Source: Paractinoplanes bogorensis (GTDB lineage Bacteria; Actinomycetota; Actinomycetes; Mycobacteriales; Micromonosporaceae). Taken from it: DNA of 64,000 nt. The notes beneath the pieces are model-generated. The model was not told the origin of the DNA and searched no databases. It saw only the letters and a list, made by a program, of their open reading frames with translations. Shown here in pieces: positions 59,480 to 64,000 of this stretch (position 1 is the stretch's first letter; each line of letters starts with the position of its first letter). The stretch lies in the NCBI RefSeq assembly GCF_018829635.1, contig NZ_JAHKKG010000006.1, positions 620,001 to 684,000 of the forward strand, written 5' to 3'. The position numbers and the translations under genes are program-made.

Positions 59480-61777
59480 TTGGCGTACGGGAAGCGGCAT
59501 GCCCTGGCCCTGAGCGGCGGGCTGCTCCTGCTGGTCAACGCCGCTTGGCTGCTGATCGGGTTGCACCACGAGTGGTCCTACCCGATCCTCGGCTGGCTGC
59601 CTCTCCCGGCGAGTGCGGCCCTGGGGGCGTACGCGAGCTGGAAGGTCTCCCGCTCGCCGGGGCTGGACCGGGGGACCCGGCGGTTCTGGTGGCATCTGAC
59701 CCTGGCCAGCGGCCTGTACGTCGTCGGCACGATCTCGAACACGGTGGACGCGGTCGCCGGGGAACCCACCCAGCGGATCGGTCTGATCACGACGCTCTGG
59801 TACCTCGCCACCATGGGCGTGGTGATCTGGGCGCTCCTGCGGTTGCCGTCCTGGCAGCGCACCCGGGGCGACTGGGTGCGCTTCCTGCTCGACTCGTGCG
59901 TCGTGCTGGTGGCCGGCGGCGCGTTCGTCTGGCAGTTCTCGATCCGGGGTCACCAGACGTGGATCACCGAGTCCGGTTCGGCCGGTGCCGTGCTCACCAT
60001 GGTCTCGATCGGGTTCGTTGCCGTGGTCACGTTCGTCAAGGTCGCGTTCGCCGGGGCCGGGCAGCTCGACCGGCGCGCCCTGCACATCCTGTCGGCCGGC
60101 AGTGCGATCAGTGCCGCCTTCGGTGGCCTCACCCCGTTCCTGGCCGAGCACCCCACCCTCTCCAGCAGCTTCGTGGCGGTGCCGGTGGGGGCGCTCGGCG
60201 TGGTGCTGGCCGCCGGACGCCAGCTGCGCAGCGGCGGCCGGGCCCCCGCTCCGCGCCGGTCCCGGCGGATCAGCGTGGTGCCCTACGTGGCCGTGGTCGC
60301 CATGGACGCGCTGCTGCTGTCGTCCGGCGACAGCACCGGCGTACGGATCAGCACGGCCCTGCTCACCGTGCTGGTCATGCTGCGCCAGGTGTACGCGCTG
60401 CGCGAGAACCGGCGCCTGCTGAGCACTGTGGACACCAGCCTGACCCGGCTCCGCGAGACCCAGGACCAGCTGACCCACCAGGCCACCCACGACTCGCTCA
60501 CCGGTGTCGGCAACCGCGCGCTGTTCGAGGAGACCGTCGACGTGCTGCTCGGTAACCGGACGCCGTTCCACGTGGCCCTGCTCGACATGGACGACTTCAA
60601 AAGCGTCAACGACCGGCTCGGCCACCACACCGGCGACTCCCTGCTGGTCGTGGTCAGCCGGCGCCTGCGGGCCGCGGTCGGCAGCGAGGGCATGGTGGCC
60701 CGGCTCGGCGGCGACGAATTCACCATCGTGCTGCGCGACGTCTCCGCCGTACGGGTGGAGGAGATCCTCGACCGGGTGCTGACCGAGCTGCGCGAACCGC
60801 CCCGGCTGGGCGCCGCCGTCCGCAGCGTGGCCAGCATCGGCGTGACCACCGCCCGCCCCGGGGACGCCGGCTCCGACCTGCTGCGCCGGGCCGACGTCGC
60901 CATGTACGAGGCCAAGGCCCGCGGCGGCGACCGGCGGCACTGGTTCGACGCCGCGATGGACGAGCAGGCCCAGCGGACCGCCCGGCTCAGCGCCGACCTG
61001 CTCACCGCCCTCGACCGCGACGAGCTGTTCCTGCTCTACCAGCCCATCGTCGAACTGCCCAGCGGCCGTGCCACCGGCGTCGAGGTGCTGCTGCGCTGGC
61101 AGCACCCCACGCTGGGCCTGGTCTCGCCGGACGTCTTCATCCCCCTCGCGGAGCGCAACGGCCGCATCGTCGAGATCGGCCGCTGGGTGCTCGAGAACGC
61201 CTGCCGTCAGGCCGCCGCCTGGCATCGGCGCTTCGGCCCGCACGCCCCGTCCAAGATCAGCATCAACGTGTCCGCGCGCCAGTTGGCCGAGCCCGGCTTC
61301 GTGGGCGAGGTCGAAGACATTGTTTCCCGTACGGGCGTGGACCGCGCCTCGCTCCTCCTCGAGGTGACGGAGACCGCCGTTCTGGAAGCGGGCGCCCCGC
61401 TGGAGGCCGTCCGGGAACTGCGCGAGCGGGGTCTGCGGGTGGCCCTGGACGACTTCGGCACCGGCCAGTCGTCGCTGAGCCTGCTGCTCACCGTCCCGGT
61501 CGACGTCCTCAAGGTCGACAAGTCGTTCGTCAGCGGCGACGCGGCCGACCACGCGGGCGCGGTCATCGTCGAGCACCTGATCGGTTTCACCAACGGCCTG
61601 CGCATCGAGGCGGTGGCCGAGGGCGTCGAGACCGAGGACCAGGCGCACCGCCTGCACGCGGCCGGGTACTCGCTGGCCCAGGGCTACCTGTTCGGTCACC
61701 CGGCACCGGCCGCCGACATCGAGGCCGGCCTGCTCCCGGTGCCGCTCGCTCAGGCGGTGGCGGACCGGACCGCCTGA
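59480..61777 (+). CDS. Membrane GGDEF-EAL c-di-GMP protein
   Basis: Protein of 765 residues; TTG 59480 with GGAGG nine bases upstream. Eight or nine helices (to ~300), GGDEF (loop RLGGDEF 410-414) and EAL domain (~495-750). The EAL motif is EVL (535-537); INVSARQL, EVTETAVLE, LDDFGTGQSSL and KVDKSFV are present, so the phosphodiesterase site looks largely complete. It may make or break c-di-GMP. Its N-terminal membrane block resembles that of the divergent cyclase. Confidence 0.93.
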   Translation: MAYGKRHALALSGGLLLLVNAAWLLIGLHHEWSYPILGWLPLPASAALGAYASWKVSRSPGLDRGTRRFWWHLTLASGLYVVGTISNTVDAVAGEPTQRIGLITTLWYLATMGVVIWALLRLPSWQRTRGDWVRFLLDSCVVLVAGGAFVWQFSIRGHQTWITESGSAGAVLTMVSIGFVAVVTFVKVAFAGAGQLDRRALHILSAGSAISAAFGGLTPFLAEHPTLSSSFVAVPVGALGVVLAAGRQLRSGGRAPAPRRSRRISVVPYVAVVAMDALLLSSGDSTGVRISTALLTVLVMLRQVYALRENRRLLSTVDTSLTRLRETQDQLTHQATHDSLTGVGNRALFEETVDVLLGNRTPFHVALLDMDDFKSVNDRLGHHTGDSLLVVVSRRLRAAVGSEGMVARLGGDEFTIVLRDVSAVRVEEILDRVLTELREPPRLGAAVRSVASIGVTTARPGDAGSDLLRRADVAMYEAKARGGDRRHWFDAAMDEQAQRTARLSADLLTALDRDELFLLYQPIVELPSGRATGVEVLLRWQHPTLGLVSPDVFIPLAERNGRIVEIGRWVLENACRQAAAWHRRFGPHAPSKISINVSARQLAEPGFVGEVEDIVSRTGVDRASLLLEVTETAVLEAGAPLEAVRELRERGLRVALDDFGTGQSSLSLLLTVPVDVLKVDKSFVSGDAADHAGAVIVEHLIGFTNGLRIEAVAEGVETEDQAHRLHAAGYSLAQGYLFGHPAPAADIEAGLLPVPLAQAVADRTA

Positions 61778-62274
61778 CGTCGCCGGGCCCACCGCTTGCG
61801 GTACTTCAGCCACAGCCCGTACCCGTACGCCACCAGGACCCCGAACCCCACCCACAACAGCAGCCGGAGAGTGAGTTTGTCCGCGGCGACGTCACACGCC
61901 GTACGGAAACCCACCAGGTCGGCGCCGGGTGGGCGATGCGGGAACAGAAGCGTCCCGCAGTCGCTGAAATCCCAGCCGACGGCCAGATACGTTCTCGTCA
62001 GCACCATCGCGGCCGGGGTCAGCAGCAGGGCACCGGCCATCGACCGGTGGATCCACTGGCGGAACGAGTCCCGGCGGCCGGAGGCGATGCGCACCACCGT
62101 GCCGAGCGCCAGGCCCCCGATCAGCACCACCAGCGTGACCATCAGGGCCGTCGGGGACTGCGTCTTGTTGGAGTAGGGCGCCGAGAAGTTCCGGGTGGAC
62201 AGGAAGACGACCGCGGCCACCCCCACCACCAGGCCGCCGTCCAGCGCGATTCGGCGTCGTCGTTCCGGTGACAT
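61750..62274 (-). CDS. Four-helix membrane protein of unknown function
   Basis: Protein of 174 residues from ATG 62274. Helices at GLVVGVAAVVFLS, ALMVTLVVLIGGLALGTVV, SMAGALLLTPAAMVLTRTYLAV and LLLWVGFGVLVAYGYGLWL, with an extracytoplasmic two-Cys loop (SDCGTLLFP...FRTACDVAADK) that may form a disulfide. Overlaps the end of the GGDEF-EAL gene by 28 bases in convergent orientation. Confidence 0.78.
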   Translation of the reverse strand: MSPERRRRIALDGGLVVGVAAVVFLSTRNFSAPYSNKTQSPTALMVTLVVLIGGLALGTVVRIASGRRDSFRQWIHRSMAGALLLTPAAMVLTRTYLAVGWDFSDCGTLLFPHRPPGADLVGFRTACDVAADKLTLRLLLWVGFGVLVAYGYGLWLKYRKRWARRRQAVRSATA

Positions 62275-62369
62275 GAGCGCGCTCCCGCCGTGAGTCCGGT
62301 GCGCCCTGAGCGTAGGCCGGAGCCGATCACCGCGACTCGAAGATCGAGCCATCTGTACGTCGTACCGGC

Positions 62370-63192
62370 TCAGAAACCCCAGCGGGCACGCACCACACCG
62401 TCCGGGTCCGGCAGCACGGCGGCCATCAGCGGAGGACTCTCGCCGGCGTCCGCTTCGCCGACCTCGTCGAGCATGCGACTGGTGAGCCCACCGGTGCGGT
62501 CGAGCCCGACGAGTTCGGTGACCGCGTCACCCGGCAGCGACCCGAGCACGGCCGCCACGTCCGGGTCGAGGTCGGGCCAGACCAGAAGCCGGGCGCGCGG
62601 GGCCAATCGCGCCCGGACCGGCTCGACCGACTCAGCGGTCAGCCGGTGCCATCGTGCGGCGTTCTGCACGTGACATTCCTCGAGAAGCACCGCTCCCCGC
62701 TGCTCGATCAGGCGGCCCAGCTCGGCCCAGAACGCGGCGTCGGCCGGGCGCGGTGGCTTCCGGGCAGTCCCGGTGACTCCCGACGTACATGTACTGGTCC
62801 CAGCCGACGTGCACCAGGAAGTCGGCGCCCGCTTCGAGCCGGCACCAGCCACCGTCGCCCCGAAGCATCGAACGTACGAGTTCCAAGGCGGTTTCCAAGC
62901 CGACCGGCGCGCCGTCGTGGTAGCCGTCCAGGTCGCCGCCGAACAGCTCGGCCAGACCGTCGAGACGCCCCGGATCGAGGCCGACGACCGACGGCACCGA
63001 CGGTTCCCGGACCTGCAGCACGTCAACGCCGGACTCCGCGGCGAAGGCAGCCACCGTGGCCAGGTAGGCCGCCTCGATCGGCCCGTGATCGCTGTCGCTG
63101 TCCTCATCGCCGATGTAGCGACCCTGCGCGTCCCGGTCGGCCGGGTCGTACTTGGTCACCCGCCAGGCGTACGGCGGCCGCGTTCCGTCCAC
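62370..63192 (-). pseudogene. Frameshifted gene of an actinobacterial 'RNA-binding protein'-labelled family
   Basis: The first ~143 codons read in one frame (YAWRVTKYDPADRDAQGRYIGDEDSDSDHGPIEAAYL ... LVHVGWDQYMYVGSHRDCPE) and the rest in another (PADAAFWAELGRLIEQRGAVLLEECHVQNAARWHRLTAESVEPVRARLAPRARLLVWPDL...DPDGVVRARWGF). The switch lies around 62745-62775. Together they form a normal member of a family common in Streptomyces. Either a genuine single-base loss or a sequencing error. Confidence 0.8.
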
Positions 63193-63220
63193 GCCGCGAG
63201 GCTACCGCCCGGGGCTCCCG

Positions 63221-63757
63221 TCAGAAGACCGGCTCGTTCATCGCCTGGCCGTCGCGCGGGTCGCTCGGCTCGTCGCTGCTCATCTCGCGCATGACCTGCT
63301 CTCCGTAGCGGTCCTCAGCGCGGAGAACGAGCGACGTGGTCGCAGCGGCCGGCCACACCTCGATCCGGTACGTCTCGACGAGCGGAGAGGTGCCGTCGAT
63401 GTCGGTGTCCCGGCCGGCCGCGTACGCCCGGACGCGGTAGCTGCCACGTCCGGCGGTGCTGAGGGTGGTGCCTTCCGGGTCGTCGTCATAGGAGCGAACC
63501 CGCAGCTTCCCACGCCGGCTGCTCACACTGACTTCGACAATGCTCTCCCAGCCGTGCCCGGCATCCACCGGAGGCGCCGCGTCAAAGGCGCCCGTCCGCA
63601 CAACAATCCGTCCACTGTGAATGCCGGTCGAGACGAACGCACCGCCCCGGAACGGGTGGATGAGCCCGTTGCCCGACGGCGGCGGATCCAGGGGCCAGTC
63701 GAGATCGTCGTCGATGATGCCGAAGGCGTGGTAGCTGACGTGAAGCTCGGTGTCCAT
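63221..63757 (-). CDS. Hypothetical protein, 178 residues
   Basis: From ATG 63757 (DTELHVSYHAFGIIDDDLDWPLDPPPSGNGLIHPFRGGAFVSTGIHSGRIVVRTGAFDAAPPVDAGHGWESIVEVSVSS), beta-strand-rich, ending EDRYGEQVMREMSSDEPSDPRDGQAMNEPVF. Similar two-strand-sandwich hypotheticals are common in actinobacteria. Function unknown. An earlier in-frame start adds 36 unlikely residues. Confidence 0.72.
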   Translation of the reverse strand: MDTELHVSYHAFGIIDDDLDWPLDPPPSGNGLIHPFRGGAFVSTGIHSGRIVVRTGAFDAAPPVDAGHGWESIVEVSVSSRRGKLRVRSYDDDPEGTTLSTAGRGSYRVRAYAAGRDTDIDGTSPLVETYRIEVWPAAATTSLVLRAEDRYGEQVMREMSSDEPSDPRDGQAMNEPVF

Positions 63758-63842
63758 GCGATCCCTGAGACGAGAGGTGGCCGCTGAGGCCCGCACAGCA
63801 TAGGCAAAACCAAGCTCCGGAGATGCCCCGCCGAGGCCGTAC

Positions 63843-64000
63843 TCACGGGCGGCGGGAAGTACCACGCTCGTCGGTCGGGTGGTGGATCAGGCACTGGTGG
63901 AGTCGGCACAGCAGGACCAGGTTATTTACGCTGGTTGGTGCAGTCGGTAGAGCGATGACGTGGCATGCGCCGGTCAAGCAGCCGGGGGTGAACGGTCTCG
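63843..64000 (-). CDS. HNH-endonuclease C-terminal end, partial and degenerate
   Basis: Open from the right edge to a TGA at 63843, 52 codons: TGACHVIALPTAPTSVNNLVLLCRLHQCLIHHPTDERG. The NNLVLLCRxHxxxIH segment matches the end of DUF222-type HNH nucleases (xDNLVLLCRRHHRLVH). The usual HH dipeptide is HQ and the first His motif is CHVI, so it may be inactive. The upstream part is outside the window. Confidence 0.5.
   Translation of the reverse strand, partial: RPFTPGCLTGACHVIALPTAPTSVNNLVLLCRLHQCLIHHPTDERGTSRRP

Noticed and set aside
55685-61855. A 2,056-codon open frame on the minus strand
   Set aside because: It runs through the kinase and both c-di-GMP genes in wrong frames; composition is Arg/Pro/Gln/Gly noise from GC-rich codons, with no domain.

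Overview
The window is high-GC (roughly 70% or more by eye), densely coded DNA with many GTG and TTG starts and many ATGA/GTGA start-stop overlaps. It carries gene families typical of filamentous actinobacteria: LAL-type and BTAD-type giant regulators, a DUF574-type methyltransferase, a PucR-type regulator, a PASTA-less Ser/Thr kinase, an ALF/FG-GAP secreted protein and an IdeR/DmdR-type iron box. I read it as a chromosomal segment of an actinomycete, most likely Micromonosporaceae (Actinoplanes-like). The genus is inference. No rRNA, tRNA, CRISPR array, prophage or intact insertion sequence was seen.

Layout. 0-4.8 kb: the end of a ribose-type ABC permease, then binding lipoprotein, amidohydrolase, single-domain ATPase, SDR dehydrogenase and GntR regulator, forming one coupled catabolic uptake operon of unknown substrate. 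4.9-9.4 kb: DUF574 methyltransferase, a winged-helix regulator with its membrane partner, a TetR/metallo-beta-lactamase pair and a universal stress protein. 9.4-14.1 kb: LAL regulator, divergent from a small protein/FAD monooxygenase/CPBP protease set. 14.2-16.7 kb: secreted ALF-repeat/FG-GAP protein. 16.7-20.3 kb: an aldo/keto-reductase remnant, a coupled methyltransferase operon, and an ArsR-ORF-SRPBCC-SnoaL operon with a 60-bp tandem duplication. 20.3-24.8 kb: Tat-exported sulfatase, PepSY protein, and a guanidine-III riboswitch controlling a Gdx/SugE exporter. 24.8-33.4 kb (minus strand): aldehyde dehydrogenase, diguanylate cyclase, an iron-siderophore ABC operon behind an iron box, and a chemoreceptor.

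33.5-36.6 kb: LacI regulator and a cytoplasmic GH120-type beta-xylosidase whose promoter carries LacI-like operators. 36.7-43.7 kb: luciferase-like flavoenzyme, AONS-fold PLP enzyme, a second ArsR/SRPBCC module with interlocked palindromes, hydrolase plus FAD-linked oxidase, and a CPA1 Na+/H+ antiporter. 43.7-51.9 kb: unknown proteins, YibE/F, a LysR/membrane-protein divergon, an HSL-type esterase with PucR-type regulator, and a hemerythrin protein. 52-57.5 kb: a 16-bp tandem array, a giant BTAD/ATPase regulator with a repeat-encoded Q-linker, and a receptor Ser/Thr kinase. 57.5-61.8 kb: two divergent c-di-GMP proteins. 62-64 kb: a frameshifted gene, a hypothetical gene and an HNH-nuclease remnant running off the edge.

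The strongest items for a second look are the guanidine-III riboswitch/exporter unit, the GH120/LacI unit with operators around the promoter, the doubly coupled 66-codon ORF carrying a duplicated 14-bp palindrome, the interlocked ArsR palindromes, the several short tandem arrays next to or inside regulatory genes, and the frameshifted gene near the right end.
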